Assembly: GCF_001514305.1 (NCBI RefSeq)
Contig: NZ_KQ949107.1
Coordinates: 62,001 to 126,000 of the forward strand
DNA length: 64,000 nt
Reading direction: 5' to 3'
DNA from: Streptomyces dysideae
GTDB taxonomy: Bacteria; Actinomycetota; Actinomycetes; Streptomycetales; Streptomycetaceae
The position numbers and the translations under genes are program-made. The notes beneath the pieces are model-generated. The model searched no databases. It saw only the letters and a list, made by a program, of their open reading frames with translations, and was not told where the DNA came from. This document shows positions 24,972 through 33,080 of the stretch, piece by piece. Position 1 is the stretch's first letter; each line of letters opens with the position of its first letter.

Positions 24972-26444
24972 TCATGTCCAGGCGCGTGCGGGCTCCGGCT
25001 GAACGGTGTGCGCGTTGTGCTGGTCGGCCCAGTGCTGCAGGGCGTTCATGCAGGCGTGGTCGAGGTGCCGCAGTCCGGCGAGGTTGAGCTCGACCTGCCG
25101 GTCGGCGGGCAGCTGCTCCAGGGCGTCGAGGATGCGCGGAAGGCGCAGGAAGGTCGCGTGCCCGCGGATGACGACCCGCACTGCGTCCTCGCCGGCGTCG
25201 TCCACGTCGATGTGGACGCGCGAGGTCTCCCAGGCCGCTTTCACCACCGCCAGCAGCAGTCCGATCAGGACGCCCTCGAACATGTTGGTGACCAGGATCG
25301 CCCCTGCGGTGATCACCAGCACCACGGCCTCGCCCCGGTGGTCGCGCCACAGCGGCCGCAGCTCCTTGAGCGGCAGCAGCTTGAACCCGGCGTGGATGAG
25401 CACTCCGGCGAGCGCCGCAGTCGGGATCAGTGCGAGGGCGTCGGGCAGCAGCGTGGCGAACAGCAGCAGCCACACGCCGTGCAGGACGCGGGAGACCTTG
25501 GTCTTCGCGCCGGCCTGGACGTTGGCGGCGCTGCGGACGATCACCGCGGTCATCGGCAGGGCGCCGAGCAGCCCGCACAGGGTGTTGCCCGCGCCCTGCG
25601 CCATCAGCTCCTTGTCGTAGTCGGTCTTCGGCCCGCTGTGCAGGCGGTCGACCGCTGCGGCGCTGAACAACGACTCGGCGGAGGCGATGAGGGTAAACGC
25701 GACGATGGTGGTCAGAAGTCCGGCGTCGGCCAGCTGGCCGAAGTCGCCCACGCCGGGCGGCTGAATGGCCTCCAGCAGGCCGCTGACCTGCACCCGGGCG
25801 ATGGGCAGGTCGAAGGCGGCGGTGGCGAGGGTCGCCGCGCCGACCGCGACGAGCGGGCCGGGCAGCAGGCGCGCCTTGCCGGGCAGCCTCTTCCACAGCG
25901 CCATCACGGCAACGGTTCCGGTGCCGATACCGACGGCGGTCAGGGCCGGGCCCGAGGCGAGGACCTCGGCGACCAGCCGGGGCAGAGCGGCGACGTTCGA
26001 GGTGCCGCTGCCCGGGGCCTTGAGGTCGGCGAGCGCGTAGACCTGTCCGGCGATCAGGACGAGCCCGATGCCGGCGAGCATGCCGTGCACGACGGACAGT
26101 GAGATGGCACGGAAGATCCGGCCCAACCGCAGAGCTCCGAGGGCGAGTTGGAGCAGCCCTGCGAGCAGGACGATGACGCCCAGGGCGGACAGTCCGTAGT
26201 CCTGCACGGCGGTGAGGACCAGCACGGTCAGGCCGGCCGCCGGGCCGCTGACCTGGAGGCTGCTGCCGGGCAGCAGCCCGGTGACCAGGCCGCCGACAAT
26301 GCCGGTGATCAGGCCGAGTTCGGCCGGAACACCGGAGGCGACCGCGACGCCCACGCACAGCGGCAGGGCGACGAGGAAGACGACCAGGGAGGACGTGAAG
26401 TCGGTACGCAATGCGGACCGAAGGAACGAAAGGGGTGGGGTCAT
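24972..26444 (-). CDS. SulP-family anion transporter with STAS domain
   Basis: The 490-residue protein has about 11-14 membrane helices, with the SulP region GLITGIVGGLVTGLLPGSSL near the start and ESLFSAAAVDRLH in the middle. A short C-terminal STAS domain starts near residue 395 (HIDVDDAGEDAVRVVIRGHA). The family moves sulfate, bicarbonate or other oxyanions. A beta-carbonic anhydrase gene lies 84 bp upstream on the same strand, which favours bicarbonate. Some relatives are SulP-carbonic anhydrase fusions, which supports the pairing. Confidence 0.9.
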   Translation of the reverse strand: MTPPLSFLRSALRTDFTSSLVVFLVALPLCVGVAVASGVPAELGLITGIVGGLVTGLLPGSSLQVSGPAAGLTVLVLTAVQDYGLSALGVIVLLAGLLQLALGALRLGRIFRAISLSVVHGMLAGIGLVLIAGQVYALADLKAPGSGTSNVAALPRLVAEVLASGPALTAVGIGTGTVAVMALWKRLPGKARLLPGPLVAVGAATLATAAFDLPIARVQVSGLLEAIQPPGVGDFGQLADAGLLTTIVAFTLIASAESLFSAAAVDRLHSGPKTDYDKELMAQGAGNTLCGLLGALPMTAVIVRSAANVQAGAKTKVSRVLHGVWLLLFATLLPDALALIPTAALAGVLIHAGFKLLPLKELRPLWRDHRGEAVVLVITAGAILVTNMFEGVLIGLLLAVVKAAWETSRVHIDVDDAGEDAVRVVIRGHATFLRLPRILDALEQLPADRQVELNLAGLRHLDHACMNALQHWADQHNAHTVQPEPARAWT

Positions 26445-26528
26445 GGCGTTCTCTCTGTGGGGAAGGAACGTCGCGTCACAGGCGACCGGACGAGACGGGG
26501 GTGTGTGCGGGGCCGTGGTCCGGTCGGC

Positions 26529-27137
26529 TCACAAGGGCTTGAAGGCGCGGGTGCCCGGCATGGCGAACAGGGCTTCACCGGTCTCGACCGTGTAGTACCA
26601 GCCGTGCAGACGCAGCCGCCCCGACGAGATGCGGAGAGCGATGAACGGGTAGCTGCGCAGGTGGTCGAGCTGGGTGAGCACGTTGTGCTGGGCCACCGCG
26701 GTGGGGTACTCGCCCAATCCTTGGAGCTGCCATGGCTCGTCGGCGCGGGGGCGGTGTCCGGCCCGGGACAGCCAGCGGCGCACCAGCGGCATCGTCTGAA
26801 TGCTCTGCTCGCGGATCAGACCCTGTACGGCGCCGCAGTGCGAGTGGCCGCACACGACGACGTCGGGCACCCGCAGGGCCTGGACGGCGAATTCGAGGGA
26901 TCCGGCGACGGCGCAGGCGACCTGCCCGCGGTAGGGCGGCACGATGTTGCCCGCGGTGCGCAGCTCGAACAGGTCACCGGGGCGGGCGCCGGTGAACATG
27001 GCGGGGATGACGCGGGAGTCGGAGCAGGAGATGAACAACGCCTGGGGCTGCTGGCCCCGGGCCAGCCGGGCGAACTCCTCCCGCTGGTCGGCGATCTTCG
27101 TGGGGAACGTACGGGCGTGCTCGATGAGGGTGTGCAT
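26529..27137 (-). CDS. Beta-class carbonic anhydrase paired with SulP
   Basis: This 202-residue enzyme starts at the ATG at 27137 (MHTLIEHART). Zinc and catalytic residues are present in ISCSDSRV and VCGHSHCGAV, with the family GDLFELRTAGN motif. It is longer than the enzyme at 13402 and closer to typical bacterial lengths. It probably supplies or consumes bicarbonate for the transporter encoded next. An N-terminal extension in frame (to 27278) has no ribosome binding site. Confidence 0.92.
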   Translation of the reverse strand: MHTLIEHARTFPTKIADQREEFARLARGQQPQALFISCSDSRVIPAMFTGARPGDLFELRTAGNIVPPYRGQVACAVAGSLEFAVQALRVPDVVVCGHSHCGAVQGLIREQSIQTMPLVRRWLSRAGHRPRADEPWQLQGLGEYPTAVAQHNVLTQLDHLRSYPFIALRISSGRLRLHGWYYTVETGEALFAMPGTRAFKPL

Positions 27138-27308
27138 GGATATCGGCCTCGTGACTCTTCGTGGGGCTCGCAGGGCGAAAGGGAGCGAAGAGTGCGTGCT
27201 GCCCGGGCCCGGGCAGGCGTCAACCTGCCACGGCGGGTGCCCGGTTGGGCGCCGCGTCCCGCGGCGGCGGTACCGCATGCGGGAAGGGCGCGCACAGCAC
27301 GCCGCCGA

Positions 27309-27764
27309 TCAGCAGCGGAAGACCTGCAAAGCGGTGGAGTCGGGCGCAGGGCCGGCGCCCGGGTTCCGCGCGTCTCTCGCGGTGCGGGAACGCGAGGTGC
27401 CGGACAGCGCGGCGACGGATGTGATCACCGCGTCAGCGGCGAGCGACGGAGCCTCGACGAGGTGGCCCGTCCGCGGTGGCAGGGCAAGCGCCTCGGCCTC
27501 CGCCTCGTGGTGCTGCGCGCCGGTGCCGACGTGCGGCCCGGCGGACACGGAACCCGATGCTTTGCGGGACTCCGATTCGATTGCGGGTGCCATGGCGGAC
27601 ACCACACTCGAAGCAGCCGAGGGATGGTGCGGCGTACCGAAGTGCAGCAGCACGGCAGCGGCCAGCAACACGACGGCTGCCGCCATGCGCCGCATCACCA
27701 CTGGACCCCCGGTGCTTCGCTCGTGCCGACGCTGAAACGTTACCAGTCTGCGGCTCTTGGACAT
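27309..27764 (-). CDS. Small membrane-anchored exported protein ending in FRC
   Basis: This 151-residue protein (MSKSRRLVTFQRRHERS) is preceded by GGGAG. One helix (MAAAVVLLAAAVLLHFG) is followed by a low-complexity exported part with a few His (GTGAQHHEAEAE) and a C-terminus ALQVFRC. I recognise no domain. The C-terminal pattern recurs in neighbouring genes and resembles that of DUF6153-type proteins. Confidence 0.6.
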   Translation of the reverse strand: MSKSRRLVTFQRRHERSTGGPVVMRRMAAAVVLLAAAVLLHFGTPHHPSAASSVVSAMAPAIESESRKASGSVSAGPHVGTGAQHHEAEAEALALPPRTGHLVEAPSLAADAVITSVAALSGTSRSRTARDARNPGAGPAPDSTALQVFRC

Positions 27765-27889
27765 GCTGAACTCCCAAGCGGAGAAGGTGACATGAGAAAC
27801 ACCGGCGCTCGCGTTGCAGCAGCAATCAACCGGTTCGGTGGAGCTTGCCGGATGTAGGGAGCCGGTGAGGATCCGGCGGCAGGTGGGCG

Positions 27890-28111
27890 CTATCCGCAGA
27901 TGGCGGTGCGGCGGCGCAGGACCGCGGCGGCCCGTGCACGCAGGCGCCGCCGGGTGGGCACTGGCGAGGCCGCCACGGTCGTGGGCTTCGGTGCGACAGG
28001 CTCGTCGGGCGCCGAGGCTTTCTGCGCCGGCGGGCAGATGGTGGGGGTGTGCGTACGGGCGATCTCGGCGCGTACGAGTGCGCCGACGGCGGCGTATACG
28101 TCCATGGGCAT
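27890..28111 (-). CDS. Small hypothetical protein
   Basis: This 73-residue protein (MPMDVYAAVGALVRAEIAR) is preceded by GGAGCC. An N-terminal amphipathic helix is followed by a Pro/Ala-rich middle and an Arg-rich tail. I recognise no family. The GC bias and its place between two genes of the same strand make it plausible, though short. Confidence 0.45.
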   Translation of the reverse strand: MPMDVYAAVGALVRAEIARTHTPTICPPAQKASAPDEPVAPKPTTVAASPVPTRRRLRARAAAVLRRRTAICG

Positions 28112-28200
28112 GGCCAGGCTCCTGCGGTGCTACGGGTGAATTGAGCGGACAGACCGGCGGGCTACCCGCGCGAAGGGCAGGGGCGGGCGGCCGGTTCCGC

Positions 28201-28623
28201 TCAGCAGCGCAGGACGAGTGATCCGGAGGGCGCGCCGGGGAGGGATACGCCTCCCGCGGCGGGCGACACGTCGTCCGGTGATGCGGCCCGGGGCACGACG
28301 GGCGTACTGCCGGACGCCGCCGACGCATGGGAGAGGTCCGCGAGCGCGCGTGGCCCATAGGCCGACGCGCCGCAGGACTGCACGGCGGCGCCGTCGTGGT
28401 GGCCGCCTGCGCCCGCCCCGGTCACGACCTCGGCCACCGCCGACTGGCAGTCGTGCGCGGTTGCGGCGGCGGCACGCAACCGGCAACCATCCAGGTCGAG
28501 CGCGGACAGGTGTGCCGGGCCGGAGCTGAACGCGGCGTGCAGCAGGGCCAGGAGCGCGAGCAGCACGACAGCACCCAGGCCGCGCGTTGCCGCGCGGGAG
28601 GCTGTGCTGGGGACGTGCCGCAT
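28201..28623 (-). CDS. Small membrane-anchored exported protein ending in LRC
   Basis: This 140-residue protein has AAGGAG upstream of its ATG. A single helix (LGAVVLLALLALLHAAF) leads to an exported part with three cysteines, a His pair (GAGGHHDGAAVQSC) and a C-terminus GSLVLRC. It is similar in plan to the protein at 27309. The function is unknown; Cys and His suggest metal or redox chemistry. Confidence 0.62.
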   Translation of the reverse strand: MRHVPSTASRAATRGLGAVVLLALLALLHAAFSSGPAHLSALDLDGCRLRAAAATAHDCQSAVAEVVTGAGAGGHHDGAAVQSCGASAYGPRALADLSHASAASGSTPVVPRAASPDDVSPAAGGVSLPGAPSGSLVLRC

Positions 28624-28838
28624 CCGGATCTCCTTGTGGACTCCCGCTCAGGAAACCTCCGGAGACCGGACGGCGCGGCGCGGATGCGGCCGATCGGGAC
28701 CGGGGTTCACCCGATGTGGTGATCGGCGGCGACGGAAGGTGCCAGCACGGATGTCCGCCCCAGGCCCCCGGCCAGTCATGGGTAGCGCGGGAATTTCGCG
28801 ATCGCACAGCGGACCGGAGGCGCGTGGAGTGGCCGCCT

Positions 28839-28867
28839 TTGACAAGAACCTTACGTACTCAGTTGAT
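28839..28867 (+). promoter_or_regulatory. Possible promoter for the 28882 gene
   Basis: TTGACA (28839-28844) is followed after 17 bp by GTTGAT (28862-28867). The predicted start is a few bases before the ATG at 28882, which lacks a ribosome binding site, so the transcript may be near-leaderless. The -10 match is weak. Confidence 0.45.
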
Positions 28868-28881
28868 TACCCCTTGCGTTC

Positions 28882-29319
28882 ATGCGGGCTGGGTCGATCT
28901 CTCGAAACAGCCGCTCCGTGGCACGCACCGGAGCGGTGCTCCTGGTGTTGCTCGCCGCGCTTGTGCATGTCCTGGACTGTGCACACGGTCCGACAGCAAC
29001 CCCGGCCATGCGGGCCGACACACTAGTGTTCACGTCCTCCGCGAGCTGCGGCCAGGCGCCGCAGCGCGGGCAGCAGGCGACAGGCCGGCAGGCGGATCCC
29101 GCACACAGCAGCAGTGTGCACTGCGGACTGGACGAGCCGACAGTTAAGCCGCCACGTGCTGTCGCCCTGACCGCGCCCGCGGTCCACGCCGTCCCGGCCG
29201 CCGAAGACCTCGGCCCCCAGCCGACGCCCTCATCTCCAGTCCCTCAACGCTCGCCGCCTGCGTCGCTCGCGTCATCCGCCGGGCAGACGCGGGCCCATCT
29301 CGGCGTGTGGCGGACCTGA
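28882..29319 (+). CDS. Small membrane-anchored exported protein ending in VWRT
   Basis: This 145-residue protein (MRAGSISRNSRSVART) has one helix (GAVLLVLLAALVHVLDCAHG). The exported part has three or more cysteines and is rich in Pro, Ala and Ser, ending AHLGVWRT. It is divergent from the similar gene at 28201. I recognise no domain. Confidence 0.6.
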   Translation: MRAGSISRNSRSVARTGAVLLVLLAALVHVLDCAHGPTATPAMRADTLVFTSSASCGQAPQRGQQATGRQADPAHSSSVHCGLDEPTVKPPRAVALTAPAVHAVPAAEDLGPQPTPSSPVPQRSPPASLASSAGQTRAHLGVWRT

Positions 29320-29437
29320 CCGACCGCGCCGCCACGCCCTCGGCACGACGACGGCGCGGCAGCCGATCACCTCCGCCCCTTCCCCCGTCACACGGCCGAC
29401 GCCCCTCTCGCAGCGTCGGCCGCAGGAGAAGCACGCC

Positions 29438-30583
29438 ATGAACCACCCCACCCGCATTGCCGTTGCCACCTCACCCGCCCAACTGCTCGCCGACGCCAAG
29501 CACCCGCTGCACACCCCCGCCGGACTGGTCGGCGACACGCCCGTCCTGTGGATCGGCGAGCCCTTCACCGTCGCCGGGCGCGGCTTCTGGGCCAAGCTCG
29601 AAGGCCACAACCCCGGCGGCATCAAGGACCGCACCGCCCTGTACATGGTCCGCGCTGCCCGCGAACGCGGGCACCTGCTGCCCGGCGCCCACATCATCGA
29701 ATCGACCTCCGGCACCCTCGGCCTCGGACTGGCCCTCGCCGGTGCGACCTACGGCCACCCGGTCACCGTCGTCACCGACCCGGGCATGGAACCCCTGATG
29801 ACCGGCCTGCTCACCGCGTACGGAGCCGAAATCGACCTCGTCACCACACCCCACCCGGACGGCGGCTGGCAGGAGGCACGCCGCCGGCGCGTCGAGGAAC
29901 TCCTCGCCGTCCACCCCGACGGGTGGTGCCCGGACCAGTACAACAACCCCGACAACGTCGCCGCCTACGCCCCGCTCACCCACGAACTCCTCGCCCAGCT
30001 CGGCCGCATCGACACCCTGGTCGTCTCCGTCGGCACCGGCGGCCACTCCGCCGGCATCGCCTCCGTCCTGCGCGACTACTTCCCCGCCCTGCGGGTCGTG
30101 GGTGTGGACACCACCGGGTCGACCATCTTCGGCCAGCCCGCCGCCCCGCGCCTGATGCGGGGCCTGGGCAGCAGCATCTACCCCCGCAACGTCGCCTACG
30201 GCCTCTTCGACGAGGTCCACTGGGTCGCCGCGCCCGAGGCGGTGTGGGCGGCCCGCCGCCTGGCCCGCCACCACTACGCCACCGGCGGCTGGAGCGTGGG
30301 AGCGGTCGCCCTCGTCGCCCGCTGGCTGGCCCGCACCCTGCCCGCCGAGGACCGGGTCGTCGCTGTCTTCCCCGACGGACCGCAACGCTACGTCGGCACC
30401 GTCTTCGACGACACCTACTGCCGTGAGCACCACCTGCTCGGACACCTGCCCCAGGACGAGCCCGACCTCATCGACCACCCGAGCGACCGGACCGTCACCC
30501 GCTGGACGCGCTGCACCCGCATCATCGATCCGCTCGCCGGTGGCGGCACCGGCACGGCGCACCTGGCGGGAGCCGCCCGATGA
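29438..30583 (+). CDS. PLP-dependent cysteine synthase-like enzyme
   Basis: At 381 residues it is about 70 longer than CysK. The fold-type II PLP site is clear: the Schiff-base Lys in NPGGIKDRTAL (about residue 63), the phosphate loop STSGTLG (about 89-95) and a glycine-rich VSVGTGGHSAG. The Ser/Thr before the PLP Lys in CysK (SSVKDR) is Ile here. The substrate-binding TSGN loop reads TSGT, so the reaction may differ from cysteine synthesis. The extra C-terminal part is unfamiliar. GGAGAA precedes the ATG. The gene overlaps an MFS transporter gene by 4 bases, suggesting synthesis and export of a small amino-acid product. Family calls include diaminopropionate synthases, but I see no partner dehydrogenase. 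Confidence 0.82.
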   Translation: MNHPTRIAVATSPAQLLADAKHPLHTPAGLVGDTPVLWIGEPFTVAGRGFWAKLEGHNPGGIKDRTALYMVRAARERGHLLPGAHIIESTSGTLGLGLALAGATYGHPVTVVTDPGMEPLMTGLLTAYGAEIDLVTTPHPDGGWQEARRRRVEELLAVHPDGWCPDQYNNPDNVAAYAPLTHELLAQLGRIDTLVVSVGTGGHSAGIASVLRDYFPALRVVGVDTTGSTIFGQPAAPRLMRGLGSSIYPRNVAYGLFDEVHWVAAPEAVWAARRLARHHYATGGWSVGAVALVARWLARTLPAEDRVVAVFPDGPQRYVGTVFDDTYCREHHLLGHLPQDEPDLIDHPSDRTVTRWTRCTRIIDPLAGGGTGTAHLAGAAR

Positions 30584-31833
30584 AGCACCTGTGGCGCCAG
30601 ACCCGCTCCTTCCCGCCCGCCGTACGGCTGCTGATGGCCAACCAGTTCGCCATCAACCTCGCCTTCTACATGCTCATGCCCTACCTGGCCGCCCACCTCT
30701 CCGGCCAGCTCGGCCTCGCCGCCTGGGCCGTCGGCCTCGTCCTTGGCGTCCGCAACTTCTCCCAGCAGGGCATGTTCCTCATCGGCGGCACCCTCGCCGA
30801 CCGCTACGGCTACAAGACCCCGATCATGGCCGGCTGCCTCCTGCGCACCGTCGGCTTCGGCCTGCTCGGCTGGGTCGACAACCTGCCCGCCCTCATCGTC
30901 GCCTCCGCCGCCACCGGCTTCGCCGGCGCCCTGTTCAACCCGGCCGTCCGCGCCTACCTCGCCGCCGAGGCCAGCGAGCGCCGCGTGGACGCCTTCGCCA
31001 CCTTCAACGTCTACTACCAGGCCGGCATGCTGCTTGGCCCGCTGGTCGGACTCGCCCTGCTCGCCGCCGACTTCCGCCTGGTGTGCACCACCGCGGCGGC
31101 CATCTTCGCCGCCCTCACCCTGCTGCAGTGGCAGGCACTGCCCGCACGCCACGGCGCAACCACGAGCAGTGACCGCGACAGCGTGCTCGCGCAGTGGCGC
31201 GCGGTCGCCGCCAACCGGCCCTTCCTCCTCTTCTCCACCGCGATGATCGGCTCCTACGTCCTGACCTTCCAGGTCTACCTGGCCCTTCCCCTGGCCGCAA
31301 CCGACGCCCTGGGCAGCAGGGGCACCTGGGCCACCAGCGGCCTGTTCGTGCTCTCCGCCGCCGTCGCTGTCATCGGACAACTGCGCCTGACCAGCTGGGC
31401 GAAACAACGCTGGAACCCGGCGCAGGCCCTGGTACGCGGACTGGCCGCGATGGGACTGGCCTTCCTCCCCCTGGCACTCACCCCTCCCGACGCCACCGCC
31501 GCCGTCCTCACCGCCCTCGCGGCGGCCGTGGCGCTGCTGGCGGCCGGCAGCGCGGTGGTCTACCCCTTCGAGATGGACACCGTGGTCACCCTCTCCGGCA
31601 ACCACCTGGTCGCCACCCACTACGGCCTCTACAACACCGTCTCCGGCCTCGGCATCACCCTGGGCAACCTCGCCACCGGCGCCCTGTGGGACTTCGCCGA
31701 ACGGCACGACGCCCTCTGGCTGACCTGGTGCGCACTGACCGTCACCGGCCTCGCCTGCGCCGCCTCCATCGCCGCACTCGCCCACACCGGACGCCTGACC
31801 GCACGAAACGAACCGCAACTCGCCGCCGCCTGA
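30580..31833 (+). CDS. MFS transporter coupled to the PLP enzyme
   Basis: This 417-residue protein has 12 predicted helices and the MFS loop 2-3 motif GGTLADRYGYKTPI. A second half starts after a short cytosolic loop near residue 200. The family includes drug and amino-acid exporters. Its ATG overlaps the stop of the cysteine synthase-like gene, so it probably exports that enzyme's product or protects against it. It is the last gene before the rnpB-associated element. Confidence 0.88.
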   Translation: MKHLWRQTRSFPPAVRLLMANQFAINLAFYMLMPYLAAHLSGQLGLAAWAVGLVLGVRNFSQQGMFLIGGTLADRYGYKTPIMAGCLLRTVGFGLLGWVDNLPALIVASAATGFAGALFNPAVRAYLAAEASERRVDAFATFNVYYQAGMLLGPLVGLALLAADFRLVCTTAAAIFAALTLLQWQALPARHGATTSSDRDSVLAQWRAVAANRPFLLFSTAMIGSYVLTFQVYLALPLAATDALGSRGTWATSGLFVLSAAVAVIGQLRLTSWAKQRWNPAQALVRGLAAMGLAFLPLALTPPDATAAVLTALAAAVALLAAGSAVVYPFEMDTVVTLSGNHLVATHYGLYNTVSGLGITLGNLATGALWDFAERHDALWLTWCALTVTGLACAASIAALAHTGRLTARNEPQLAAA

Positions 31834-32460
31834 AGCAACGAACAACCCCCCAAGGCGGTCGCAGGGTGCCGCACACACGCGCGGCACCTCCGTAGTACCG
31901 AGCACGTCAGCCGACAGCGACCCCGGCCGCGTCGCACCGTTGCGTACGGGCGCGCTGCGAGGCATCGTCGGCGACTCCCACCGTGCCGTCTCATGGGGCG
32001 CCACCTGCTCCACCAAAGTGCGCGCACAATCACGGCAGGAAGCCCGGCGTCGTTGGCCACTTCCGCGCTGCGCACAAGCGCCCATGCCCATTCACGGCAT
32101 TCTTCACCGCTGCACGGGGGTTCAGTCCGGCGCGTCCCGCGACACCCGAGAGGGCGCCATTGGCGGCTGTCTCACCATTCCCGGCCCGGCACGGCTCGCT
32201 GGAGGACGCACCATCGGTGCTCAAGTTCAGCCAGAGCAGGCCGGCAAGAGGACACCTCGTACATGAACTTCCGAGTGCATCGGAATCCAAGATGTCTCCT
32301 CCAGGACCGCACTGAACCACATTTGACACCCGAAATGCCCGGATATGCCACATGGGTAGCGGACAGAAGCGACGATACCCACAGCCCGGATTCGACCCGG
32401 ATTCGACCCCGAGAGTTTGTTTAATGAGTAAACATGGCCTCTGACCTGCGGAAATACAGA
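31834..32460. other. Gene-free junction region left of the rnpB element
   Basis: No supported gene lies here. Near the right end are a tandem CCCGGATTCGA pair (32385-32395 and 32396-32406) and an AT-rich inverted repeat TGTTTA/TAAACA (32418-32434), 27 bp before the 26-bp repeat. Base composition is less GC-rich than in the flanking genes. It may hold decayed element DNA. Confidence 0.5.
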
Positions 32461-32486
32461 GCGGCAGACGAGTCGGGCTGTACGCC
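32461..32486. repeat. Left attachment-site copy (duplicate of the rnpB 3' end)
   Basis: All 26 bases match 40636-40661 in the same orientation. The identity ends at 32486: the next bases are CACT here and GGGT inside rnpB. No other rnpB sequence is present on this side, as expected for an att site and not for a gene duplication. Confidence 0.85.
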
Positions 32487-32571
32487 CACTTTGGGTCAGC
32501 CTTGGCGACGATCACACCTCGACCGGCCTGACCAGGTACTTTACATAAGGCGGAGGGTTCGATGCGGCCGC

Positions 32572-32593
32572 TGGGACTTCTCGGGGACATTCG
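32572..32593 (+). repeat. Left arm-type repeats
   Basis: Two adjacent 11-bp units (TGGGACTTCTC, GGGGACATTCG), followed by a weaker AGAGGCTTCAG at 32598, lie 85 bp inside the left repeat. They match units at 40498-40551 in the same orientation. They could be recombinase or directionality-factor arm sites. Confidence 0.5.
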
Positions 32594-32850
32594 GCCGAGA
32601 GGCTTCAGGCGTGAGGGAGGCGTACGTGCGCCCGAAGGACGTGGCGCCCTCGCCCATTGCCGGCCCTACTCGAATTCGCTCCGTCCACAGGTCTCGACAG
32701 GACCAGGATCGCGGCGGCCGGAGCGAGCTCCAACTCTTGGCGGTACACGGCCTGGCCTCAGTGTCCGTGACCTCTTCTACGCTGTCGGCGAAGCAAGCCG
32801 TCAGTCAGTACGGCGTTGGGATGCCTCCTCGCCTCAATCAATCCGAACCA

Positions 32851-33003
32851 GCCATTGAGCGGATGCGCGAGGCTGGGGCGAAGACCCTGGACCCGTACCC
32901 GGGCGCGGACAGTTCATGGCACTGCGGCCGTACGCCCTGCGGGACAAAGGCGCGGACTGCTGCCCTCCGGTGCCGCAAGGGGCAGCGCCGCCGCTCCAGG
33001 TAG
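32851..33003 (+). pseudogene. Fragment of a Cys-rich zinc-binding repeat protein
   Basis: The last 50 codons of an open frame read AIERMREAGAKTLDPYPGAD followed by a WHC and TPCG. This resembles one unit of a repeated treble-clef-like domain found in Streptomyces proteins, in which AGLxPLxPYPG is followed by two CxxC pairs. After the second Cys the match is lost, and upstream the frame has no similar unit. I take it as a small remnant. Identification is from memory of the motif. Confidence 0.4.
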
Positions 33004-33008
33004 TTTCA

Positions 33009-33060
33009 CATATTGCACTTGGTGCACTTGTTTCATATGGTTGAGGGTGATAGCAGTCAC
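33009..33060 (+). promoter_or_regulatory. Promoter and operator of the Fic toxin-antitoxin pair
   Basis: TTGTTT and TAGCAG with a 17-bp spacer precede the antitoxin gene. Just upstream a dyad TGCAC-TTG-GTGCA (33014-33026) could bind the antitoxin's own HTH domain, giving the usual autoregulation. Confidence 0.5.
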
Positions 33061-33080
33061 TCAAAACTGAGGACGCACCT

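Noticed and set aside
24907..26358. Extension of the lipoprotein frame through the SulP gene
   Set aside because: It is an Arg/Pro-rich shadow in another frame of SulP; a GTG with ribosome binding site and lipobox fixes the start at 24828.
32380..32412. tRNA T-arm-like sequence (GGTCGAATCC) near the left attachment site
   Set aside because: The loop is one base short and no acceptor or anticodon stems pair around it; the tandem 11-bp repeat explains the pattern.
32030..32590. A minus-strand frame that could be an integrase remnant
   Set aside because: I looked for tyrosine recombinase (R-HxxR-Y) and serine recombinase motifs and saw none. The frame includes the att copy itself.
32434..33003. 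A 189-codon plus-strand frame across the left attachment copy
   Set aside because: Its first part is att and intergenic DNA without similarity. Only the last 50 codons resemble a known domain, so I annotate just that fragment.
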